From Rheinheimera sp. 4Y26 (GTDB lineage Bacteria; Pseudomonadota; Gammaproteobacteria; Enterobacterales; Alteromonadaceae), in NCBI RefSeq assembly GCF_025245835.1, contig NZ_JAOBWS010000009.1, positions 62,001 to 126,000 of the forward strand: a stretch of DNA of 64,000 bases, read 5' to 3'. A program made the position numbers and the translations under genes. Below are positions 54,077-64,000 of this stretch, in pieces. The notes beneath the pieces are model-generated. The model was not told where the DNA came from and did not search any database. It worked only from the letters and a program-made list of their open reading frames with translations. Position 1 is the stretch's first letter, and every line of letters starts with the position of its first letter.

Positions 54077-54202
54077 TTAATGTGGTCCCGGTAACATCAG
54101 CTGGCTGAGCAGCGTCAGCCCGGCCCAGTTCACTGAAATCCATACCATCAACCAGAGGCTGCTGCCGAAAATAACAGAGTGTTTTTCTATGATGAGCTTC
54201 AT
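54077..54202 (-). CDS. 41-residue membrane protein
   Basis: An open frame from ATG (54202) to TAA with a single hydrophobic helix (VIFGSSLWLMVWISVNWAGL). AGG lies about ten bases upstream. The tight coupling to the next gene (one base between stop and start) supports it. It overlaps, in another frame, a 65-residue frame at 54072-54269 that has no helix or coupling, which I reject. No family recognised. Confidence 0.5.
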   Translation of the reverse strand: MKLIIEKHSVIFGSSLWLMVWISVNWAGLTLLSQLMLPGPH

Positions 54203-54281
54203 TTTTTTCTGACCTAATCAAACTGTAGAACCAGAGGCCCAACCGGGCCTCTGTTGTGATACCAACCAATGAACAACAGCT

Positions 54282-57161
54282 TTAGAAGCTTTGATGAAAT
54301 TCAGTGACATCATCCAGCAGCGTAAAACCGGCTAAAGTTTTGTTGTTTTGCCGTTTTGCTTTCCCCTGCAATACAACTTGCAGTGCGGCTGAGGTTTCGT
54401 TTGCCAGAGCCTGCTGATAAAACTGTTTCAGCTGGGCTAACGTCAGGGATTCAACCGCGGCAATCAGCTGTTGTTTATCCGAAAAATCCAGTCTGTTGCG
54501 CAGCCAGTCGCGACTGAAGCTATCAAACTCTTCATCCAGGTTTGCCGGTGCCCGCTTTAATTCCAGTAGTTGCGTTTGTTTCAGGTTGTTAAACTCGGCT
54601 TCAGTCAGTTTTGCCAGCTGTTCGTTATACTGTTGCAGGAATAAATCGACCCGCTGCTGTAACTTCAAACCGGATAACACCGGGCTTTGGATCATCAGAC
54701 CAAAACCGGCATGTTTATTCAGCGGCATTGGGATGGCCTGTACTACATAACCCAACTGTTCTTCAGTGCGGAGCTGGTTAAAAAACGCCTGATGCAGATG
54801 GCCTGACAACACCAGTGCCGCAGCTTTGCCGCTGTGTCCGCCATTGACTAAAAACTGCGCCCGGATCACTGAACTGTCGTTTTGTGGATTTGCCCGCTGC
54901 ACTGTCAGACGCTGGCCTGGTTCAGGCTGCCAGCTGCGATAAGTCTGGTACTGGCGTGCGGTTTTTTTCGGGCCTGCCAGGGCTTTGGCAAAAGCAGATA
55001 CATCCTGCTCAGCGTAGTTCCCTTGTGCCAATAAACGCAGCTGACTGTCCGCCAATGTCTGCTGAATGTATTGATTCAGCTCAGCCAAATTAATTTGTTT
55101 AACTGCGTCCAATAAGGCCGGCAGCTCATAACGGCCACTGGATAACACAGTTTTCACCAGCTCACTGGCCTGCTTTGCCTGCATTTGTTGCTCTGATGAG
55201 CGTAAGCTGCGTAACAGCAGGTCTTTACTCTGGTTAAATTGTTGCTCACTGATGGTTGCCGCCAGAGCTTTACCAATGTAACCGGTGAATGCGGCTTGTT
55301 TATCGGTAAAACCAGACAGTTTTAACACTAAATCATATTCATTCGCTTCCGGCTGTAATTTCATCCCTGCAGCACTGGCTTCCTGCAGCAGCGCCTGATT
55401 ATTGATTAAAAAGTTAAACAACCAGAGGTGATGTAATACTGCCTGTTTGGCGCTGTTTTTTGCCTCCGGCTGGTGCCACTGCATCAATAATTGACCACGC
55501 GGCTGATCGGCAAAATGTTGGCTGCCGGCCAGCCAGGCACTGATCCCGTCAGCTTCCAATACTTTTACCGGTGTTTTGTTGCTGCTATGGTTGGTGGCGA
55601 AACTTTCCGGCTGGAAACGATTAAGCGCAGGTAAACTCATGGCAACTTTAGGCTGTTGCCAGCTTTGTATTTCATCCTTGTTAATATCAGTCACCGAATA
55701 GCGACCGGTAAAGTGCGGCACGTCCTGATCTGCCGGCTCGTTACGGCTGATATGCCATACAGTGAGCCGTTCCGGCACCAGTTGAGCCAGCAATGCATTC
55801 ACAGCTTTTGGCTCAAATTTGTCATATTGATAAGGCGCGCTGATCACCGCTGGCAGCGGATAATATTGCATTGCAGCGCTGAGCCTGGCGGCATAACTAA
55901 AGCCATCGGTTTTTTCCAGGAAGTTAAACTGGTTTTGCAGTGAGGTGCGGATCTCATTGTAGTATTTTGCATCTACCCCCTTGCTGCGGATCAGGTCAAG
56001 GTATTGCATCATCACTGTGGTAATGGCTGGACGCTGTTTCATCCCGGCTTCGGTCAGCGCCATCACAATTTGCAGCGTGCCATAGTTGCCATACCATTTA
56101 GGGTCATAAGTAACCTGCACAGCATCCAGCAAACCCATGGTTTTCAGCTGCTGCGCCGGTGTACCCGGCATTTCAGAACTGATCAAGTGCGCAACAAATT
56201 CATTGGGTTTAACGCCAAAGTCGGCCAGATTGTTATCGATAATAAATTCCAGCTGCAGGCTTTGCGCTTCGGTGCCAGGCACATAATGCACCCGCTTCGG
56301 ACCAAAGTTGCTAAAGTCAATCTTCGCCACAGGCCTTGGGCTATTGATCCCTTTATTTTTGATATCGGCAAAATAACGCTGTGCCAATAATCGCATTTGT
56401 GACAAAGGTTGCGGGCTGATTAACACCAGCTTCATCCGGTTGGCTGAATAGTGCTGCTGATAAAACGCCAATAACTCATCATGCAACTTGCTGTTGGTTT
56501 TATCACCCAGCGTTTCCAGATTACCAATCCAGAAACTATTTGCCGGGTGTTCACCCAATAATTGCGCCGCTATTTGCCGTTGTGCCCAGCCATCCTGATT
56601 ACGGTTTAATGACCACTCCGAATTGACTGCGTTGCGTTCTTTATCCACATATTCGGGTAACAATAACGGCGCTTTAAAAAAGTCAGCAAAGCGGTCCAGT
56701 GCTTCCTCATACTTACTGTTATTAATTTCAAACATATAGTTGGTCAGCTGGTTGGTAAAAGCATTGGTGGTGCCGCCATGCTGTTTCATAAACTTCAGAT
56801 AACCATCGGGTTGTGGGAAACGTTCAGTGCCCATAAACAGCAAATGCTCCAGAAAATGGGCTAAACCCTGCTGCTGTTTTGGATCGTTCAGCCAGCCCAC
56901 ATCCACACTTAACGCCGCTGATGATTTTTCGGCGGCCGGATCAGAGACCAGCACCACATCCAGCTGATTCTGCAGCGTAATAGCCAGGTACTGGCGCTGA
57001 TCGTTAGGACTTGTTTTTATCTGCTGGCTCTGTACAACCGCAGCAGAAGACTGTCCGGTTATGGCAGGGTTTTGTGTGGCCAAGCTGTTCGCAGAAAACA
57101 GCAAACCGCTGCTAATAATGGCAATAGTCAGCGGTGTTAACGGGAAGGATTTGTTGAACAT
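54282..57161 (-). CDS. secreted M16 family (pitrilysin/insulinase) metallopeptidase
   Basis: A 959-residue protein with a signal peptide to about residue 29 (LLFSANSLATQ). The zinc motif HFLEH (102-106, the inverted HXXEH) lies in GLAHFLEHLLFMGTERFP, and a downstream Glu in ERNAVNSEW is the third ligand. The four-domain length is that of pitrilysin, which cleaves small peptides such as insulin B chain. The C-terminus carries the RTEEQLGYVVQA motif. GGAG precedes the ATG. It should act in the periplasm. The CadC-like regulator gene is upstream, co-directional, 92 bases away and may regulate it. Confidence 0.94.
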   Translation of the reverse strand: MFNKSFPLTPLTIAIISSGLLFSANSLATQNPAITGQSSAAVVQSQQIKTSPNDQRQYLAITLQNQLDVVLVSDPAAEKSSAALSVDVGWLNDPKQQQGLAHFLEHLLFMGTERFPQPDGYLKFMKQHGGTTNAFTNQLTNYMFEINNSKYEEALDRFADFFKAPLLLPEYVDKERNAVNSEWSLNRNQDGWAQRQIAAQLLGEHPANSFWIGNLETLGDKTNSKLHDELLAFYQQHYSANRMKLVLISPQPLSQMRLLAQRYFADIKNKGINSPRPVAKIDFSNFGPKRVHYVPGTEAQSLQLEFIIDNNLADFGVKPNEFVAHLISSEMPGTPAQQLKTMGLLDAVQVTYDPKWYGNYGTLQIVMALTEAGMKQRPAITTVMMQYLDLIRSKGVDAKYYNEIRTSLQNQFNFLEKTDGFSYAARLSAAMQYYPLPAVISAPYQYDKFEPKAVNALLAQLVPERLTVWHISRNEPADQDVPHFTGRYSVTDINKDEIQSWQQPKVAMSLPALNRFQPESFATNHSSNKTPVKVLEADGISAWLAGSQHFADQPRGQLLMQWHQPEAKNSAKQAVLHHLWLFNFLINNQALLQEASAAGMKLQPEANEYDLVLKLSGFTDKQAAFTGYIGKALAATISEQQFNQSKDLLLRSLRSSEQQMQAKQASELVKTVLSSGRYELPALLDAVKQINLAELNQYIQQTLADSQLRLLAQGNYAEQDVSAFAKALAGPKKTARQYQTYRSWQPEPGQRLTVQRANPQNDSSVIRAQFLVNGGHSGKAAALVLSGHLHQAFFNQLRTEEQLGYVVQAIPMPLNKHAGFGLMIQSPVLSGLKLQQRVDLFLQQYNEQLAKLTEAEFNNLKQTQLLELKRAPANLDEEFDSFSRDWLRNRLDFSDKQQLIAAVESLTLAQLKQFYQQALANETSAALQVVLQGKAKRQNNKTLAGFTLLDDVTEFHQSF

Positions 57162-57253
57162 AAAAAGCTCCGTGTTTTAGTTGTGTGTTTGCAATCAGGT
57201 GTTGCTACAAACTAACCACGGAGCATTGGCTATTCGATAACCGGCAGCGGACT

Positions 57254-59347
57254 TTACTGTGACTTATTGCCTGAAAAGTTATAACCAAAGTTATAACCAA
57301 GCTTAACTAATTGATTCACAACTTCATTTTGCGTTGTAATGATGACGGAGCTGGCGTCATCATTAAAAGAAAACTGTGATTTTATCGGTAAAGTACTGCT
57401 CAGCTGACGCTGATAATCCTGCGTCACCAGGTTCAAACTGGCCAAAGCCCAGTTGCCATCAGCCATTAAATTGGTTGTCATCAACTTATCGCCGTATAAA
57501 CCAACCTGATGCCGGTGTGCAACATTCAGTGTCAGCGGCAGTGTTTTGATTGGCTGATAATGGGCATCCAACAGATAAAACTTTCCCGTGGCATCAGCTG
57601 CAACATACTGATTTTTCCAGGGCAACAATAAACGGTAACCTTTTAATACCCGGCTTTGGCTGTTGGATTTTCTGTCGTAAATATTAACCAGCCATTCGTC
57701 TCCTATTTGTTCAGAAAAAATAATCTGCTCCCCGTTCAACACCGGGATGGCGTAGTGCACCTGCTGATTTTCAAAAGAGATGTTTTTGAGTTCGCTACTG
57801 TGCAGATCCAGCAGTTTTAACTGATATTGTTGCAGTAGCAGCAAATAGTCCGGCGTTTCGGCCAACACCATAAAGGGCTGGGCTTGCTCCAGACTGAGCT
57901 TTTTTTCACCGGTCTGCGGAAAAAAACGGGACAACTGATAGGTTGATTTTGCCTGTTCAACCAGCCAGAGCTGACCCGGTATGCGGCCATAGCTCAGGTT
58001 CAGCGCCTGACCATGAAATGAAAAATAACGCTGCACTGTCGTCAGATCTGCAAGTTGGACCTGAAAAAAATCTCTGTTTTGTGGTTTGAGCAAAAGACCA
58101 AAATAATTGCCTGCAGCATCGCGGCCAAAGCCGGTGAAACGTTCATGCCAGGGCAAAGCTGTCATGACACCATTCTGTATATTGAGTTTTTTATGCTTGT
58201 CGGCAAAATTAATCAGCAACTCTTCTGCATTAAGCCACATCAGGTTTAACTCATCAGCAACAACGGCCCCCTTCGCAAAGGACTCCTGCGCAATTAACTT
58301 TTTGTCGGCAACACGATAAATTTGTACGCTGTGACTGGCATCACTTCTGATCAGCGCAAGATGACGTTTATCCGGCGACAACACGGCGCCAAAATCGACA
58401 CTGCCGGGCACAGAACTGTAGGTAAATTGCGTAAGCGCTGCGGTTTCGGTATCAAGCAGGTAGTACAAGCCATTGTGCTCACCTTTTTTGCGACCATTGA
58501 GCAGCACAAACTGATCTTTATAGGGCACCGCCTGGCCAATGTCAGATAATTCATCAAGTTCCAGCGTTCTGACAGGCACCTTTAAATCCGTGACCCCATA
58601 CAAATACAACTTTGCTTTGCCATCTTCAAAAGAGGAAATAGCCAGGGTGTTGTTATTGACCATAGCGACAAGATGGTACAGAGCCTGTTCAGACACAGGG
58701 ATACGTTGCAACTGACCTAACTTAAAATCGTATAAATAAGGTTGCCAAAGCCCGCTGTTACCCAGACTGCCGCTAAAGGTATGAAAGCGGCCGTCAGCGG
58801 ACACGGACAAAAGTCGTTTTTCGCCGGCAATTTCAACCACAGGCTGGTGTGTGGCCATCAGCTGTTTTTTATCGTCCGGCAGCAGCGTGTAGAGAACCGT
58901 CAACATAACCAGTAATAAGACAGTGGCAAGGGGCCAAATTCTGAAGCGTTTCAGCGTGGGCTGCTGCGGCATGTCGGGCTGAGTTGGCGGGGAAAGGTAC
59001 AGACTGCTGTCAGGCAAAGCAACATCAGCTGTAACCGCAGCTGCCGGATAAATAAACTGATAACCGCGTTTCATCTGCGACCTGATATAACGGGGGGTAT
59101 CGGGATCGGTATCTTCCAAGAGCAGCCGCAGTTTGCTGATGGTTCTTCGAACTGCAGTGTCAGTGACCACCCGGCCTGACCAGACCTCGGCATGAAGTTC
59201 CTGCAAGCTGACAAAGCGATCCGGGTGCTGCATTAAATAACATAATACATCGATCACTTTTGGCTCGACCGGAAGCTCTCCCTCGTTGCTAAAAATACGC
59301 CGCCCGGGGACATCAACATTAAACTTCCCGATATTTACCACACTCAT
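57254..59347 (-). CDS. CadC-like membrane-bound transcriptional regulator
   Basis: A 697-residue protein. The N-terminal OmpR/PhoB-type winged helix (VEPKVIDVLCYLMQHPDRFVSLQELHAEVW, TVRRTISKLRLLL-type recognition helix, RGYQFIYP) is followed by a membrane helix near 140-160 (WPLATVLLLVMLTVLYTLL) and a large periplasmic part of repeated beta segments, which looks propeller-like. This is the ToxR/CadC design, in which a periplasmic or membrane signal acts on DNA at the membrane. ATG 59347 has AGGTGG nine bases upstream; GTG at 59359 is less likely. The target is inferred to be the adjacent peptidase gene. Confidence 0.92.
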   Translation of the reverse strand: MSVVNIGKFNVDVPGRRIFSNEGELPVEPKVIDVLCYLMQHPDRFVSLQELHAEVWSGRVVTDTAVRRTISKLRLLLEDTDPDTPRYIRSQMKRGYQFIYPAAAVTADVALPDSSLYLSPPTQPDMPQQPTLKRFRIWPLATVLLLVMLTVLYTLLPDDKKQLMATHQPVVEIAGEKRLLSVSADGRFHTFSGSLGNSGLWQPYLYDFKLGQLQRIPVSEQALYHLVAMVNNNTLAISSFEDGKAKLYLYGVTDLKVPVRTLELDELSDIGQAVPYKDQFVLLNGRKKGEHNGLYYLLDTETAALTQFTYSSVPGSVDFGAVLSPDKRHLALIRSDASHSVQIYRVADKKLIAQESFAKGAVVADELNLMWLNAEELLINFADKHKKLNIQNGVMTALPWHERFTGFGRDAAGNYFGLLLKPQNRDFFQVQLADLTTVQRYFSFHGQALNLSYGRIPGQLWLVEQAKSTYQLSRFFPQTGEKKLSLEQAQPFMVLAETPDYLLLLQQYQLKLLDLHSSELKNISFENQQVHYAIPVLNGEQIIFSEQIGDEWLVNIYDRKSNSQSRVLKGYRLLLPWKNQYVAADATGKFYLLDAHYQPIKTLPLTLNVAHRHQVGLYGDKLMTTNLMADGNWALASLNLVTQDYQRQLSSTLPIKSQFSFNDDASSVIITTQNEVVNQLVKLGYNFGYNFSGNKSQ

Positions 59348-59359
59348 CAGCAAAACCAC

Positions 59360-59687
59360 CTGTTAACCAAAAGCGCCCGCTCCAATCGCATGTTCACTAT
59401 AAGAACCGGCATCCATGTTATGCAGAAGCTGTATCAAACAAAACTTCATTGAGCTTTTGACCGAACCTTGCCGACCATCAATTTATGTACTTAATAAATA
59501 ATAACTTAATCTGTTGTCGTTCAACTGTTCGCAACAGCAGCGCCTGTTGTTGACAACAAGCGGCCGATTATACCTTTAATTTACAGTTGTAACATTCATC
59601 CGCGATAAATGCAGGTTCGAAGGAAGATGTGATAGATAAAAGTCCGGTGTCCATCGGGTTTGGTGTTGCAGTACGCCTGAATCAGCA
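59360..59687. other. intergenic region, no gene seen
   Basis: It should contain the promoter of the CadC-like gene. AT-rich stretch near 59480-59510 and a small inverted repeat CAACAG/CTGTTG near 59532-59549 are all I see. Confidence 0.5.
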
Positions 59688-59716
59688 ATAAAAAAGCCAC
59701 CTTGCGGTGGCTTTTT
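59688..59716 (-). terminator. atp operon terminator
   Basis: AAAAAGCCACC and GGTGGCTTTTT pair around TTGC with A- and T-runs on each side; it ends the atpA-G-D-C transcript. Confidence 0.9.
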
Positions 59717-59731
59717 CAAACTCAGCAAAAA

Positions 59732-60148
59732 TTACTTTTTGCGCAGTTTCTGGATCAGACGTAACTGAGCAATTGCTTCGGCCAATTGAGCCGCTGCTTC
59801 TGCGTAGTTAAAGTCAGCGCCGGCATGTTGCATCGCTTCCTGTGCCTGTTTTTGGGCGGCCAGGGCGGCTTGCTCATCCAGGTCTTCAGCACGGACTGCA
59901 ACGTCGGCAAGCACGATCACACCATGCGGCTGAACTTCCAGCACGCCACCGGCAACATAAATCAGATGCTCTTCACCAAACTGTTTAACAATCCGCACCA
60001 TACCTGGCTTGATGCCAGTCAGCAGTGGAATGTGGCCAGGTAAAATACCCAGTTCACCTTCGCTACCAGTAACCTGAATGGACTCAACAAGGCCAGAGAA
60101 AATTTTCTCTTCGGCACTTACCACGTCCAACTGTACTGTCATCGCCAT
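59732..60148 (-). CDS. atpC: F1 ATP synthase epsilon subunit
   Basis: A 138-residue protein with the N-terminal beta-sandwich ([45 protein letters not shown]) and the C-terminal two-helix region ([25 protein letters not shown]) that can inhibit rotation. It is the last gene of the atp operon, 23 bases after atpD. AGGAGA precedes the ATG. Confidence 0.98.
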   Translation of the reverse strand: MAMTVQLDVVSAEEKIFSGLVESIQVTGSEGELGILPGHIPLLTGIKPGMVRIVKQFGEEHLIYVAGGVLEVQPHGVIVLADVAVRAEDLDEQAALAAQKQAQEAMQHAGADFNYAEAAAQLAEAIAQLRLIQKLRKK

Positions 60149-60171
60149 TTCGCTCTCCTAAAGCTGTAAAA

Positions 60172-61575
<1,404 letters not shown>

Positions 61576-61596
61576 TCAAACCTGTAAACCTAAGCG

Positions 61597-62457
61597 TTAA
61601 ACAGCGGCAGCACCGGCGACGATTTCGCTCAGTTCCTGCGTAATTGCTGCCTGACGGGCTTTGTTGTAAACCAGTTTCAAGTCATCCATCAGGTTGCCGG
61701 CGTTATCGGTAGCGGCCTTCATTGCCACCATCCGCGCTGCCTGTTCGCTGGCTGCGTTTTCCACAACACCCTGATAAACCTGAGACTCTACGTAGCGGTC
61801 CATTAACTTCTCGAGGATAGCTTTTGGATCTGGCTCGTAAATGTAGTCCCAGCTGTGACTTCTGGCTGACAGCTCTGCTTTTGGCAAAGGTAAGAGTTGC
61901 TCAATCACTGGCTCTTGCTTCATGGTATTTACAAAGTTGTTGTATACCAGGAACAAACGGTCAATTTTGCCTTCAGAATATTCATTCAGCATTACCCGCA
62001 CAGTACCAATGACATCAGCCAAACGTGGTGTATCGCCTGAACCCACTTGTTGTGCAACTACTTTACCGCCAAAACGTTTGAAGAAGGCAGTGGCTTTGTT
62101 GCCGATCACGGCAAACTCAGCATTAGCGCCTTGTTCTTTCCACGCTTTGAGGTCGATCATCACACGTTTAAATTCGTTGGTATTCAAGCCGCCGCAAAGA
62201 CCCCGGTCTGTTGATATCACAATGTAACCGACGTTTTTCACCGGACGTTCTGTTAAGAACGGGTGACGAAACTCGAGGGTACCATTGGCGATATTACCGA
62301 TCACTTTGCGCATACCTTCAGCGTATGGACGGCTTTGTGCAACCCGCTCTTGCGCTCTGCGCATTTTGCTGACTGCAACCTTTTCCATAGCGCTGGTGAT
62401 CTTACGAGTATTGTTAATACTCCCGATCTTACTTTTTATCTCTTTTGCGCCGGCCAT
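61597..62457 (-). CDS. atpG: F1 ATP synthase gamma subunit
   Basis: A 286-residue central-stalk protein with both ends helical: [31 protein letters not shown] at the N-terminus and [45 protein letters not shown] at the C-terminus. [11 protein letters not shown] is a family motif. It turns inside the alpha/beta ring. Good GGAG before the ATG. Confidence 0.98.
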   Translation of the reverse strand: MAGAKEIKSKIGSINNTRKITSAMEKVAVSKMRRAQERVAQSRPYAEGMRKVIGNIANGTLEFRHPFLTERPVKNVGYIVISTDRGLCGGLNTNEFKRVMIDLKAWKEQGANAEFAVIGNKATAFFKRFGGKVVAQQVGSGDTPRLADVIGTVRVMLNEYSEGKIDRLFLVYNNFVNTMKQEPVIEQLLPLPKAELSARSHSWDYIYEPDPKAILEKLMDRYVESQVYQGVVENAASEQAARMVAMKAATDNAGNLMDDLKLVYNKARQAAITQELSEIVAGAAAV

Positions 62458-62518
62458 GACTAATCTCCGAAAATTTCAACGAAGGGTGGTGTTGCCACCA
62501 CCCGATGCCAACACCTGA

Positions 62519-64000
62519 TTACCAGGTTTGAGTCGCTTTAAACTTCTCAATCGCGCCTTTGATAGTGGCTTCGATTTGGTCGTTGTAGTTACCGGTTTTG
62601 TTCAGATCAGCCATGAATGCGCCGTGCTCTGCGTGCATATAAGCCAGCAGGGCAGCTTCGAAGTCGAGAATTTTCGCAACTTCAACGTCTTTCATGTAGC
62701 CTTTTTCGATGGCAAAAATCGACACGCCCATATCAGCAACGCCCATTGGCGCATACTGTAACTGCTTCATCAGTTCAGTTACTTTCTGACCATGGTCTAA
62801 CTGCGCACGGGTCGCGTCGTCCAGGTCTGAAGCAAACTGAGCAAATGCCGCCAGTTCAGAGAACTGAGCTAATGCCAGACGAATACCACCGCCAAGCTTT
62901 TTGATGATCTTGGTTTGCGCAGCACCACCAACACGAGATACCGAAATACCAGCGTTAACTGCTGGACGGATACCGGCGTTGAACAGGTTAGATTCTAAGA
63001 AGATCTGACCGTCTGTGATTGAAATCACGTTGGTTGGTACGAATGCAGAAACGTCACCACCCTGGGTTTCAATGATTGGCAGTGCAGTTAAAGAACCGGT
63101 TTTACCTTTCACTTCGCCGTTGGTTAAACGCTCAACATAATGCTCGTTTACACGAGATGCACGCTCTAACAGACGGCTGTGTAAATAGAATACGTCGCCC
63201 GGGTAAGCTTCACGTCCTGGTGGACGGCGTAACAACAGAGAGATTTGACGGTAAGCAACAGCTTGTTTTGACAAGTCATCGTATACGATCAGCGCATCTT
63301 CACCGCGGTCACGGAAGTATTCACCCATGGTACAACCAGAGTATGGTGCCAGGAATTGCAGCGCAGCAGCTTCAGAAGCAGATGCAACAACCACGATAGT
63401 GTGGGCCAGTGCACCGTGCTCTTCCAGCTTACGTACTACGTTGGCGATGGTCGAAGCTTTCTGACCGATACAAACGTAAATACATTTCACGCCAGAAGAT
63501 TTCTGGTTGATGATGGCGTCGATGGCCAGAGCTGTTTTACCAGTCTGACGGTCACCGATGATCAGCTCACGCTGGCCACGGCCGATTGGAATCATCGAGT
63601 CTACTGATTTGTAACCAGTTTGCATTGGCTGGTCAACCGATTGACGGTCGATTACGCCTGGAGCAATTTTTTCTACCGGTGCAAATGCAGCAGCTTGTAC
63701 CGGGCCTTTACCGTCGATTGGTTCACCTAAAGTGTTCACCACACGACCTAACAGACCTGGACCTACCGGCACTTCTAAAATACGGCCAGTGGCTTTTACT
63801 TTGATACCTTCACGCAGGTCCGCATATGGACCCATAACTACGGCACCTACAGAGCTGCGCTCTAAGTTCAGTGCGATAGCGTAACGGTTACCAGGAAGCT
63901 CAATCATCTCACCTTGCATACAGTCAGCAAGGCCATTGATACGGATGATACCATCGGTAACAGACACGATAGTACCTTCGTTACGAGCTTCACTGACAAC
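62519..64000 (-). CDS. atpA: F1 ATP synthase alpha subunit, 5' end outside the window
   Basis: The frame continues to the last base of the window (encoding [11 protein letters not shown] before the first in-frame GTG at 63967), so the start is missing; homologues begin about 20 codons further on. It has the P-loop [24 protein letters not shown] and [27 protein letters not shown], typical of the non-catalytic alpha subunit. Downstream genes follow with short gaps as in the standard atp operon. Confidence 0.98.
   Translation of the reverse strand, partial: VVSEARNEGTIVSVTDGIIRINGLADCMQGEMIELPGNRYAIALNLERSSVGAVVMGPYADLREGIKVKATGRILEVPVGPGLLGRVVNTLGEPIDGKGPVQAAAFAPVEKIAPGVIDRQSVDQPMQTGYKSVDSMIPIGRGQRELIIGDRQTGKTALAIDAIINQKSSGVKCIYVCIGQKASTIANVVRKLEEHGALAHTIVVVASASEAAALQFLAPYSGCTMGEYFRDRGEDALIVYDDLSKQAVAYRQISLLLRRPPGREAYPGDVFYLHSRLLERASRVNEHYVERLTNGEVKGKTGSLTALPIIETQGGDVSAFVPTNVISITDGQIFLESNLFNAGIRPAVNAGISVSRVGGAAQTKIIKKLGGGIRLALAQFSELAAFAQFASDLDDATRAQLDHGQKVTELMKQLQYAPMGVADMGVSIFAIEKGYMKDVEVAKILDFEAALLAYMHAEHGAFMADLNKTGNYNDQIEATIKGAIEKFKATQTW

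Noticed and set aside
54072-54269. A 65-codon minus-strand frame
   Set aside because: The overlapping 41-residue frame has a membrane helix and is coupled to the next start by one base, so it is the better candidate.

Overview
The window looks like an origin-proximal stretch of a gammaproteobacterial chromosome of the Rheinheimera/Alishewanella/Alteromonadales type. That assignment is an inference from the F1 ATP synthase genes (atpA-G-D-C) and glmU at the right end, the many TonB-dependent receptors and secreted or envelope peptidases, and the overall gene style. No rRNA, tRNA, prophage or CRISPR was seen.

Layout. 0-11.4 kb: a truncated EF-hand membrane protein, a LytS/LytR-type two-component system (kinase and LytTR regulator overlapping), divergent from an ABC transporter whose permease is fused to an M1-type metallopeptidase domain, then small housekeeping and hypothetical genes (nucleoside deaminase, DUF1993). 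11.4-22.5 kb: an accessory island. Two related, inverted copies of a dispersed repeat (about 11.48-11.86 and 22.21-22.52 kb) enclose a DUF1801 gene, a gamma-glutamyltransferase gene and a compact array of 15 gene cassettes. Each cassette is one short minus-strand gene followed by an integron attC site, and a sixteenth, decayed attC sits at the 5' end. No integron integrase lies in the window, so this is a CALIN-type (attC array without integrase) segment or the distal part of a chromosomal integron. Most cassette products are unknown; two are GNAT acetyltransferases and about eight are predicted membrane or exported proteins. The cassette DNA is visibly more AT-rich than its flanks.

22.7-41.4 kb: an outer-membrane barrel protein, a pentapeptide-repeat potassium-channel-like protein, a lipoprotein S9 peptidase, an MFS transporter, a TonB-dependent receptor, an AsnC-type regulator divergent from a YjeH-like amino-acid exporter, an exported protein of unknown function, a COG2509 flavoprotein, a seven-iron ferredoxin, an ABC-2 type exporter, an amine oxidase-like flavoprotein and an acetyltransferase. 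41.4-54.2 kb: a parS-like palindrome and a LacI-family operator in one 600-base intergenic gap, a second TonB-dependent receptor, a 2-oxoglutarate oxygenase, a Cys/Met-type PLP enzyme, a lipoprotein M2 dipeptidase preceded by nested inverted repeats, VanZ, DUF1439 and TraB/GumN proteins, and glmU. 54.2-64 kb: a secreted M16 peptidase and a CadC-like membrane regulator inserted between glmU and the atp operon.

A recurring theme is protein and peptide breakdown: M1 fusion, S9, M2 and M16 peptidases, gamma-glutamyltransferase, amino-acid transport, and TonB receptors that could import large substrates. That suggests a peptide-scavenging heterotroph. The parS-like site fits with the nearby atp operon, because in many gammaproteobacteria atp lies beside parAB and oriC.
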